Assembly (NCBI RefSeq): GCF_042688385.1
Contig: NZ_JBHUPY010000026.1
Location: 1 to 64,000, forward strand
Length of the DNA stretch: 64,000 bases
Reading direction: 5' to 3'
DNA from: Herpetosiphon sp042688385
GTDB lineage: Bacteria > Chloroflexota > Chloroflexia > Chloroflexales > Herpetosiphonaceae
The notes under the pieces: generated by a model
What the model was told of the DNA's origin: nothing
Databases searched by the model: none
The model's input: the letters and a program-made list of their open reading frames with translations, nothing else
Made by a program: the position numbers and the translations under genes
Part shown: in pieces, positions 42,987 to 49,344 of the stretch
Position numbering within the stretch: position 1 is the stretch's first letter
How the letters are laid out: each line of letters starts with the position of its first letter

Positions 42987-43607
42987 ATGGTTATAGGCAT
43001 CTATCTTGTGCTTTGGCTGGCGATTGCGCTTGGCATTTGGTTGGCGAAACGTAAAAAAAGTTCAATCGAACGTATGCGCCATTTGTTGGGCATTGTCGTG
43101 ATTGAGCCGATTGTAACGATCATTATGCTGCTGGTGGTTTATCCAGTGCTCCTACGATGGGTCTGGAATAATAACCTCATTAGCGTTGAGCAGTATCAGT
43201 TGGTGAACACCAATGCTCCATTGCAAACCCTGCTGCCAATTGTTTCAGTCGTGATTGGCTTGCTGCCTTTATTATTGCTCTTCGATGAGCAAGCAGTGGT
43301 GCGCAAGATTGCTTGGCAAGCAGGATTAATGGTGCTTGGGCGTTGGCTCTACCTGATTATGGTGCGGATTCTGCTGGCGAAAGATTTTAATCCATGGCTC
43401 GATATGCTGTTAATTGTCAGCTATTTGGTGTTGCTGGCAATAACAATTTACATTGGCAATGCTTTATTAATCGGGCGCTTAGATCGCTTAATCAAGCCAG
43501 TGGCGATTGAAACCGAGCCATTATTTCAAGGCCAACCGATTGTCTATGCCGACCCTAGTCAGCAGCCAATGATCTATCTTGATCCGCCCAAGGATCAGGA
43601 ACGCTGA
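42987..43607 (+). CDS. membrane protein of unknown function
   Basis: The protein has 206 residues and about six hydrophobic helices, with a Pro-rich polar C-terminus (YADPSQQPMIYLDPPKDQER). The family is not recognised. GGGAG precedes the ATG. It is the third gene of the operon starting at 41014, and a hairpin follows. Confidence 0.65.
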   Translation: MVIGIYLVLWLAIALGIWLAKRKKSSIERMRHLLGIVVIEPIVTIIMLLVVYPVLLRWVWNNNLISVEQYQLVNTNAPLQTLLPIVSVVIGLLPLLLLFDEQAVVRKIAWQAGLMVLGRWLYLIMVRILLAKDFNPWLDMLLIVSYLVLLAITIYIGNALLIGRLDRLIKPVAIETEPLFQGQPIVYADPSQQPMIYLDPPKDQER

Positions 43608-43644
43608 TGGTGTTATACTCGCAATTAATTCGAGAATATCGACT

Positions 43645-43690
43645 CAACGACGCTGCGGTATACTAGCTGCACGTCGTTGTTGCGTTTTAG
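43645..43690 (+). terminator. probable terminator after the three-gene operon
   Basis: CAACGACG (43645-43652) pairs with CGTCGTTG (43672-43679), extended by TGC/GCA, followed by TTGCGTTTTAG. It lies just before the next gene, so a role in its leader is also possible. Confidence 0.5.
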
Positions 43691-43700
43691 AGGATACTTC

Positions 43701-44516
43701 ATGTCGCCCAACTATCGTTTATTAGCGCTTGATCTTGATGGAACCTTGCTTGATGCAAGCTTAGAGCCAAGCGCCGCCACCAAAGCAGCGATTGCCGATG
43801 CCCAGGCCGCTGGTGTGCATGTGACCATTGCAACTGGCCGGATGATTCGTACTGCTCAGCCATTTGCTGATATGCTCAACATTACCACGCCGTTAATTAC
43901 CTACCAAGGTGCGCACGTGCAAACTGCCGATGGGACGGTGCTTTACGATAACCCTTTGCCCTCCGATTTGGCCGCCGAAGTGGTTGAATTGGCCTTAGCA
44001 GAGGGCTTGTATATTCAGGCCTATATTGACGATCAATTGTGGATTGTCGAGCGCAGCCCAGAGGTTGAGGAATATTTGGGCTTTTCGCTGGTTGATATTC
44101 CGGTGAATGTCGTGCCAAATTTGGTGGAAATTGTGCGCCAAAAGCCCGTTACCAAGCTGGTTTGGATTACCAACCCAACTGAGCTAGAACGCACGATGCA
44201 AGAATGGGGTGCACGCTGGAAAGGCCGCTTGGAAATTTTTCGCTCGCACGACCATTTTGGCGAGGCTTCGGCGATTGGCAGCTCCAAAGGCGTTGGCTTA
44301 GCAGTTTTGGCTGAACATCTTGGCATTGCGCAAGCAGAAGTTGCCGCAATTGGCGATCGCGAGAACGACGCTTCGATGTTGGCTTGGGCGGGCTTTGGCA
44401 TGGCGATGGGCAATGCTGATCGTTTTGCTTTAGCGGCAGCAAATCATACGCTACCAACGCTGGCCGAAGATGGCGCTGCCTATGGCATTCGGCGCTTTGT
44501 GTTGGGCGAAGAATAG
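43701..44516 (+). CDS. Cof-type HAD phosphatase
   Basis: The protein has 271 residues. Motif I is LALDLDGTLLD, motif II is in VTIATGR, the Lys is in SSKGVGL and motif IV is AIGDRENDASML. The cap is of the C2 type seen in Cof/YidA sugar-phosphate and FMN phosphatases. AGAGGA precedes the ATG at 43701, so eight upstream codons are excluded. The in vivo substrate is unknown. Confidence 0.88.
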   Translation: MSPNYRLLALDLDGTLLDASLEPSAATKAAIADAQAAGVHVTIATGRMIRTAQPFADMLNITTPLITYQGAHVQTADGTVLYDNPLPSDLAAEVVELALAEGLYIQAYIDDQLWIVERSPEVEEYLGFSLVDIPVNVVPNLVEIVRQKPVTKLVWITNPTELERTMQEWGARWKGRLEIFRSHDHFGEASAIGSSKGVGLAVLAEHLGIAQAEVAAIGDRENDASMLAWAGFGMAMGNADRFALAAANHTLPTLAEDGAAYGIRRFVLGEE

Positions 44517-44519
44517 ACC

Positions 44520-44700
44520 CTTATTTAACCACGAAGGACACGAAGAGCACGAAGTTAGGGTTTATTATTCTAAGCATTTGATACAGAATTTAAGCAGCCA
44601 AGAAATTTAACATTCGTGTTCTTCGTGCTCTTCGTGGTTAAAGCAACCGCAAAACTTCTATGTTCTCTGTTCTATGCTCTATGTCCTGCTCTCAGCCTAA
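44520..44700. repeat. repeat island
   Basis: AACCACGAAGGACACGAAG words (44527-44552) and their inverse (44611-44642) flank the block and could pair as a long hairpin. TTCTATGTTCTCTGTTC words follow (44657-44693), then AGCCTAATTGCC. No gene is seen in this part of the 522-bp spacer. Confidence 0.75.
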
Positions 44701-44805
44701 TTGCCTAGGAATTTCCGCCTGATGGCTGATGACGGGCTGCGGTAGAGCGGTTATAGTGGGCCTATCACCGAAATTAGTAGATCGAATAGGAAAGGAACGA
44801 GCACC

Positions 44806-44964
44806 ATGCGACGGCTACTCACCAACCCACAACCAAAACGCCAGCCTATCAAACATTACTCGCCGATAGCCCACAATTGTGGCTCATTGCGTAATGTAGA
44901 TTTAGGCTACCGTTTTGCAGGCGAGATGAGTTTGACGAAGGATGGATGGCGACCGCTAGTGTGA
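44806..44964 (+). CDS. candidate 52-residue leader ORF
   Basis: ATG at 44806 has AAAGGAA 8 nt upstream, and TATAGT (44752-44757) is a possible -10. The peptide is basic (MRRLLTNPQPKRQPIKHY...) and has no recognised family. Its stop codon lies inside the hairpin region that precedes a terminator and the gene at 45039, so it may be a regulatory leader peptide. It may equally be a chance ORF. Confidence 0.35.
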   Translation: MRRLLTNPQPKRQPIKHYSPIAHNCGSLRNVDLGYRFAGEMSLTKDGWRPLV

Positions 44965-45022
44965 CGCGTACTGACACACGCTAATGCTAAGGTCGTCACA
45001 GCAGTGGCGACTATTTTGTTTT
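44947..45022 (+). promoter_or_regulatory. antiterminator/terminator attenuator before 45039
   Basis: TGGCGACC (44947-44954) can pair with GGTCGTCA (44991-44998), enclosing a TAGTGTG/CACACGCTA hairpin (44957-44983). Alternatively GTCGTCAC (44992-44999) pairs with GTGGCGAC (45004-45011) around AGCA, followed by TATTTTGTTTT, which is an intrinsic terminator. The two folds share 44992-44998 and exclude each other. The downstream start codon is only 16 nt beyond the U-tract. Confidence 0.55.
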
Positions 45023-45038
45023 AGCGAGAGGTTTGCTC

Positions 45039-45512
45039 ATGACGCTCGAAGATCCCACCCGCATTGATATTGTTGCGGGTTCGCTCGACCCCGCCCGCCC
45101 TGGGTTGGATTTATGGGTCGTAGACACTGGTTCAATCAGTGATGACAGCCTTCGCTATCGCTTGCTGATTGCCAAAGTGTTGATCTACGCAAATTATATT
45201 GCCAGCCCCATGTTTACGGTGCAGCATCCAAAAATTAAACGCGCTGATGTGTTGGTTCGGGTGGTGTGCTTAACGCCGCCAACCAAACTAATGCGCGACG
45301 TAACCGGCATTGTTTCGTGGTTTGACCAAAGTTTGCGCGTGCCTGTGGTGGTCGAAGATGCCGCTAAAGTTGCCAAGCACTTGGATACCTGCCACGGCGA
45401 AGTGCGCAGCTATGTGCGTAAAGTGTTGGAATTGGCGCACATTGAGACAGCGCCCGAACCAACAACTTCATGGCGCTTGCCATGGCGCAGCAAAGCCAAG
45501 AAAACCGCTTGA
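45039..45512 (+). CDS. unknown protein, possibly DUF6572-related
   Basis: The protein has 157 residues. It begins MTLEDPTRIDIVAGS and has an alpha/beta look. The opening DPxRIDIVA and following LDLWVVDTG are similar in my recollection to a small family of uncharacterised proteins (DUF6572), which I cannot check. The C-terminus is basic. GAGAGG lies 7 nt before the ATG at 45039. An attenuator-like structure lies directly upstream. Confidence 0.65.
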   Translation: MTLEDPTRIDIVAGSLDPARPGLDLWVVDTGSISDDSLRYRLLIAKVLIYANYIASPMFTVQHPKIKRADVLVRVVCLTPPTKLMRDVTGIVSWFDQSLRVPVVVEDAAKVAKHLDTCHGEVRSYVRKVLELAHIETAPEPTTSWRLPWRSKAKKTA

Positions 45513-45705
45513 GGGAGAGAACGAGCGGAGCAGGAATCGACTTTAGTTCAAGGAATCGCTAGCCAATGCTTGATTACAACATCAATGGCGTAGCGCTTGT
45601 GGGAGAGAACAAACGAGCTGGCGAGGTGTGGTATTTTCAATCTAGTTTGCTTCCTCGCCTGCTTGTGGGAGACAAGTGAGAGTTTGCTGAGGTGCTTGTG
45701 GGACA
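45507..45705 (+). repeat. four direct repeats GCTTGTGGGAGA
   Basis: Copies lie at 45507 (GCTTGAGGGAGAGAAC, overlapping the end of the preceding gene), 45595, 45661 and 45694 (last one GGGACA). Spacing is irregular. The meaning is unknown; they may be leftover duplications or binding sites. Confidence 0.6.
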
Positions 45706-45779
45706 TACTTCGCTTATTCCGAAGTTCCACGCCTCTTCCTCAGCAGCCTTGCGTTCAGCATACCGTTTGAAGGAGTCGT

Positions 45780-45869
45780 ATGCAGCTACCTGAGGAACCG
45801 TGCAATGTTAACTTGGCGAATGCGGGCTTTAATCAGCCGCTTCTTAGAACCATTGTAACCATGAGTTAG
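45780..45869 (+). CDS. candidate 29-residue ORF
   Basis: ATG at 45780 has a perfect AAGGAG 5 nt upstream. The peptide MQLPEEPCNVNLANAGFNQP... is not recognised. It lies alone in a long spacer upstream of the Ro60 locus. The ribosome site is good but the length is too small for confidence. Confidence 0.3.
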   Translation: MQLPEEPCNVNLANAGFNQPLLRTIVTMS

Positions 45870-45894
45870 TCTCACCTGAGATGATTCACGAAGC

Positions 45895-46112
45895 TGGAAC
45901 CGCGAAGGGCGCGAAGATCGCGAAGTAAGATTTTAACGCAGAGGCGCAGAGAAGATTTGGCTATTGACTGCTGGAACAATTTGCGGGTTGTGCAACAGTG
46001 GTGGAATGGAAAAAGGCCTGATCTCTAGCCCCTGAACCCTGACCCCTTGGCACTAGGCTATTGGCTGGTGGCTAGCGGAACAATTTGCGGGTTTGATTTC
46101 ATCCTTCATCCT
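45895..46112. repeat. repeat island with a 17-bp direct repeat upstream of the Ro60 locus
   Basis: It contains ACCGCGAAGGGCGCGAAG words (45899-45926), AACGCAGAGGCGCAGAG (45935), GGAACAATTTGCGGGTT at 45973-45989 and again at 46077-46093, a CCCTGAACCCTGACCCC stretch, CTATTGGCTGGTGGC words and ATCCTTCATCC (46101). No gene is seen. Confidence 0.7.
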
Positions 46113-46118
46113 TAATAT

Positions 46119-46226
46119 GGAGCCTATAGCTCAGTTGGTAGAGCAAAGACTTCTACGGTAACTTCCTCGTTCGCGAGGTGCTAGTAGGAATTGCTTCGGG
46201 CGCAGGTTCGAGTCCTGCTAGGCTCC
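46119..46226 (+). ncRNA. tRNA-like RNA with replaced anticodon arm (candidate Y RNA module)
   Basis: An 8-bp acceptor-like stem (46119-46126 with 46219-46226, perfect), a canonical D-arm (GCTC-AGTTGGTA-GAGC, 46129-46144) and a canonical T-arm (GCAGG-TTCGAGT-CCTGC, 46202-46218) are all present. Between D- and T-arms are 57 nt instead of about 27. They form a hairpin TTCTAC/GTAGGA (46151-46156 with 46184-46189) topped by CCTCG-TTCG-CGAGG (46165-46178). No normal anticodon stem can be drawn and no CCA is encoded. CTTCTA resembles the anticodon loop of tRNA-Arg(UCU), a possible ancestor. The next gene encodes Ro60, whose bacterial Y RNA partners (YrlA type) contain tRNA-like domains, so a Y RNA role is inferred. 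Alternative: a tRNA gene broken by an insertion of about 32 nt. Confidence 0.65.
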
Positions 46227-46238
46227 CCTATTGTGGCC

Positions 46239-46332
46239 CCATGGCCAAGTCGAATCGATGTGATGTAGTTGCCCAAACCAAGTCACAGCGTTTGATTCGC
46301 AAGCGTGATTCGGCTTCGGCCATGGTTTTTTT
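46239..46332 (+). ncRNA. three-way-junction RNA ending in a terminator, before the Ro60 gene
   Basis: 46239-46256 pairs with 46307-46325 over 18 bp with one bulged C (CCATGGCC...GGCCATGG at the base). Inside are two hairpins: TGTGA/TCACA (46259-46287) and CGTTTG/CAAGCG (46289-46305). Seven T's follow at 46326-46332. It is thus an intrinsic terminator with an elaborate head, ending 42 nt before the Ro60 start. It could be the 3' domain of one RNA that begins with the tRNA-like module, or a separate Ro-associated RNA. Confidence 0.65.
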
Positions 46333-46374
46333 CGAGAGAAGTGGTGTTTCCTTCCTTATAATCTGGAGGTGGTC

Positions 46375-47961
46375 ATGAACGTTGTTCGCCGCCTGTTTGC
46401 ACCCGCCCCTGCCGATGCTAACGGGCTTAATTACCATGGCTTGCCAACCTATCAACGCAGTTTGGCTGAACATTATGTGCAAATGTTATTGACCAATACA
46501 CTTGGCTCGACATTTTATGCCTCGAAAGGCACCAATTATGCCTTGACGCTGGATTTGCACCAAGCAATGTTAGCCCAGAACCCTCTTTTTGCTGCGCAAG
46601 CCTTGGTCTATGCCCGCGAACAAGGAGGCATGCGCCTTCAGCCAATTATTGGGTTGGTTGCTTTATCAACTATCAATTTGGGCTTATTTCGCCAAATTTT
46701 TAACCGAATTATTCTTACGCCTGGCGATTTGCAAGATTTTGTGCAAATTGTGCGTTCGCACCAGATTCGGCCTGGCATGGGTCGCGCTATCAAGCAAACA
46801 ATCAATGCTTGGTTGCTCAACCTCAGCGAATATCACGCGATTAAATATGGTGGTACGAATGCTGGCAGCATGACCTTGCGCGATGTGCTGCGGCTCACGC
46901 GCCCGCAACCAGTCGATGATCGCACCAATGCCTTGTTCAGCTATCTAATCGATCGCGAACGCTGGCGCGAAACTTGGGCCGAGCAAGCGCCTACGCTCTT
47001 GCCACAAATCGCTGCGCTGGAGCAATTGAAGCGCACGACTGACCCGAACGAACAGCGGGCCTTGGTTGAAAGTGGGCGCTTGCCCTACGAAATTGTGACT
47101 GGTGCCATTAAGCCAGATCGCGAGTTGTGGCAAGTGTTGATGGAGCAAATGCCCTACTTTGCCTTGCTGCGCCATTTGGCAGCCCTACAACGCGCTGGCG
47201 TGTTTCACGATCAGGCAATGATTGACTATGTGGTTGCCCGTTTGAGCGACCTTGAAGCCTTTCGGCAGGCCAAGATTTTGCCTTTTCGCTTGCATGCTGC
47301 TTGGATGGCCTTCCTACCAATGAACGAGCAAGAAGGCCTGATTCGCCAAACCCTTGCGCAGATGCTCGAAATGGCCTTTGAAAATATGCCCGCAATTCCT
47401 GGCCGCGTGGTAATTGCACCGGATATTTCTGGCTCGATGCGCGGCACGCTCAACCCCAAATCACACGTTCGCTATGTCGATATTGCTGGCATTTTCGCTG
47501 GCTCGCTGTATCGCAGTAATCCTACGGCGCAACTGCTGCCATTTGATACGAAGGTTGTCGAGATCAAGCTTATGCAGCAGCCCAGTTTGCTGCACATTAC
47601 CCAGCAAATTTCGGTCAAGATTGGCGGTGGCACGGCGGTTTCAGCACCGATTTCCTTGTTGTATGCCCGCCGCGAGGTCGTTGATGTGGTAATTGCGCTG
47701 ACCGACAACGAGGAATGGGCACAGGATAGCCATGGTGGCAAAAGTTTTGTGAGTGTTTGGCGCAAATATTTGGCCGAGATCAACCCCAACGCCCAAGCAT
47801 TTTTGATTACGCTTGCGCCGTATCCGCATGCGGTTGCGCCGCCCGAGGAGCCAAATGTGAGCTTTATTTTCGGTTGGGCCGAGCATGTGCCAGCCTATAT
47901 TGCCCAATCGTTGCTTGGCTATGCCGACCAGCTGAGCGCAATCGAGCAAATCACCATTTAA
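46375..47961 (+). CDS. rsr: Ro60/TROVE-domain RNA-binding protein
   Basis: The protein has 528 residues. Residues 1-335 are a TROVE HEAT-repeat ring (SKGTNYALTLDLHQAML, AQALVYAREQGGMR, GMGRAIKQTINAWL). Residues 345-520 are a von Willebrand A domain with the MIDAS motif APDISGSMRG and a later GGGTAVSAP. Ro60 proteins bind misfolded RNAs and Y RNAs and guide exonucleases in stress and RNA turnover. The ATG at 46375 has GGAGG 5 nt upstream. The preceding spacer holds two structured RNA candidates. No rtcB or PNPase gene is nearby. A perfect 13-bp terminator follows. Confidence 0.9.
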   Translation: MNVVRRLFAPAPADANGLNYHGLPTYQRSLAEHYVQMLLTNTLGSTFYASKGTNYALTLDLHQAMLAQNPLFAAQALVYAREQGGMRLQPIIGLVALSTINLGLFRQIFNRIILTPGDLQDFVQIVRSHQIRPGMGRAIKQTINAWLLNLSEYHAIKYGGTNAGSMTLRDVLRLTRPQPVDDRTNALFSYLIDRERWRETWAEQAPTLLPQIAALEQLKRTTDPNEQRALVESGRLPYEIVTGAIKPDRELWQVLMEQMPYFALLRHLAALQRAGVFHDQAMIDYVVARLSDLEAFRQAKILPFRLHAAWMAFLPMNEQEGLIRQTLAQMLEMAFENMPAIPGRVVIAPDISGSMRGTLNPKSHVRYVDIAGIFAGSLYRSNPTAQLLPFDTKVVEIKLMQQPSLLHITQQISVKIGGGTAVSAPISLLYARREVVDVVIALTDNEEWAQDSHGGKSFVSVWRKYLAEINPNAQAFLITLAPYPHAVAPPEEPNVSFIFGWAEHVPAYIAQSLLGYADQLSAIEQITI

Positions 47962-47965
47962 GTTG

Positions 47966-48003
47966 ATATAGGTACTATTAAAAGATAGTACCTATATTGT
48001 TGT
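47966..48003 (+). terminator. terminator of the Ro60 gene
   Basis: ATATAGGTACTAT (47966-47978) pairs perfectly with 47985-47997, followed by TGTTGT. The U-tract is weak. Confidence 0.7.
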
Positions 48004-48079
48004 AACCTAGGACTATCGTTGGCGTACCATATTGCGAGCACAACGCCCTGTTGTGTTGAGTGAAAGGGATTAATTGGCT

Positions 48080-48826
48080 ATGTTAAAACGTATGCGTGTT
48101 GCGCTGGTGGCATTATTGGTGATGGTGACGAGTTTATCAGCAGCTGCTGCTGAACGAGTTGATAGCTTGCCCGCAGTTAAAGCCCAATCAAGTGGTCGCA
48201 GCGAATTGTTGATGCAAATCAATAGCGAGCCATTGATGGTGGCGAAGGTCGAGCAAGAAAACCCCAATCGGGCCTATATGGTCATTCGCCCAGTTGGTTT
48301 CTTATCGGATATCGACTTGGTTGAAATGGTGCTATACGATGGCACGCTCTATAGCCGCACCGGAATTGAAACCCAATGGTATATTGAAGCAACTGGTTTG
48401 CCCGAAGCCGCACCAATTGAAGATTTGCCCGAAACGCCAACTGGCGATGTGCCTGTAACCCACATGGGGGCAATGCCAATTGCTGGTGCGCCAACCGAGC
48501 AATATCAAATTTGGCTCAATAGCGATGCTGCTGGCACAAGCTACCTTAAATTTGATTTGTGGGTTGGGGTTGAAGCCAACTATCTGCATCAAATGCAATT
48601 AGGCATGTATAGCAACGACCCTGATTTTGGTGCTTTATCGCTTGAAGTCATCCAACGTTCATACGATTTCGATAGCAGCATCAAGGTTTATGCACCAGCC
48701 AACGCGATTGAGCGCCAAGTCGATTATGGCTTGGTTGGTGTGTCGTATGCAACGCCGGAAGCTAATCTGTTGCTTGCGCCATTTACCACCAACGCCGCCC
48801 GCACATGGCTTGCCGACAAGCACTAA
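48080..48826 (+). CDS. secreted protein of unknown function
   Basis: The protein has 248 residues. A signal peptide (MLKRMRVALVALLVMVTSLS) ends near AAAA-ER. The mature part is acidic and beta-rich (ELLMQINSEPLMVAKVEQEN, EMVLYDGTLYSRTGIETQWY), in a style similar to LolA/LppX-like lipid-binding lipoproteins, but there is no lipobox and the family is not recognised. The ATG at 48080 has a weak GGGA site; a TTG two codons earlier is possible. Confidence 0.7.
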   Translation: MLKRMRVALVALLVMVTSLSAAAAERVDSLPAVKAQSSGRSELLMQINSEPLMVAKVEQENPNRAYMVIRPVGFLSDIDLVEMVLYDGTLYSRTGIETQWYIEATGLPEAAPIEDLPETPTGDVPVTHMGAMPIAGAPTEQYQIWLNSDAAGTSYLKFDLWVGVEANYLHQMQLGMYSNDPDFGALSLEVIQRSYDFDSSIKVYAPANAIERQVDYGLVGVSYATPEANLLLAPFTTNAARTWLADKH

Positions 48827-48830
48827 ACTC

Positions 48831-49022
48831 AATGGTACATTGGATGATCTCCCATGTTCACTCACCCCCCAACCCCCTTTCCCACTGGAACGCGGGCGAG
48901 GGGGAGCATCCCTGTATCACCGATGCATTGAGCAGAACCAGCATGTTAAAGCCCCTCGCCTGCGCCACGGGAGAGGGGTTGGGGTGAGGGAATGCTACCA
49001 GTTGCCAATCCAATGAACCATT
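48831..49022. repeat. palindromic element, copy 4, inside a larger inverted repeat
   Basis: The 130-bp element spans 48857-48992 (TTCACTCACCCCCC ... GGGGTTGGGGTGAGGGAA). It is flanked by AATGGTACATTGGAT (48831-48845) and its near-complement ATCCAATGAACCATT (49008-49022; 14 of 15). The outer repeats resemble those around copy 5. Confidence 0.8.
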
Positions 49023-49344
49023 ACACATAGCCAAGAGCCTAACTCCTTTGCCTTTTTGTGCTATAGTTTTGGCGTAACTATTCAGACTTTTAATATTTCA
49101 TCCCTCATAATTCATCCTTTTCTCTGCGCCTCTGCGTTAAGAAATCGATTCCTAGCCCCCAACAACCGCTCCCCAATCCCCAACCTTAACAATCCTAGCC
49201 ATCCTAGTGCATTTAAGCCACATTTTCGTGTATGATTAACCAATGCACGGCTCAGCAATCGGGCTATGCACAACAACCAACGATGCAATGACGCATGGCT
49301 GCTATCAATGTTGATGGCTTTAGCAGAAACCAATTGGTGTGTAG
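49023..49344. other. rest of the spacer before the STAND gene
   Basis: 49023-49200 is a repeat island (AGCCAAGAGCC, ATCCCTCATAATTCATCC, TCTGCGCCTCTGCGTTAAG, CCCCAATCCCCAACC words). 49200-49344 shows no clear promoter; GTGTATGATTAACC around 49229 may hold a weak -10. No gene is seen. Confidence 0.5.

Noticed and set aside
46119..46226. tRNA-Sec, suggested by the 8+5 bp acceptor and T stems and the nearby selD
   Set aside because: No UCA anticodon can be placed, the D-arm is of ordinary length, and no anticodon stem forms. The selC gene must be elsewhere.
46119..46226. tRNA with a group I or II intron
   Set aside because: The extra sequence is only about 32 nt, far below the size of either intron class.
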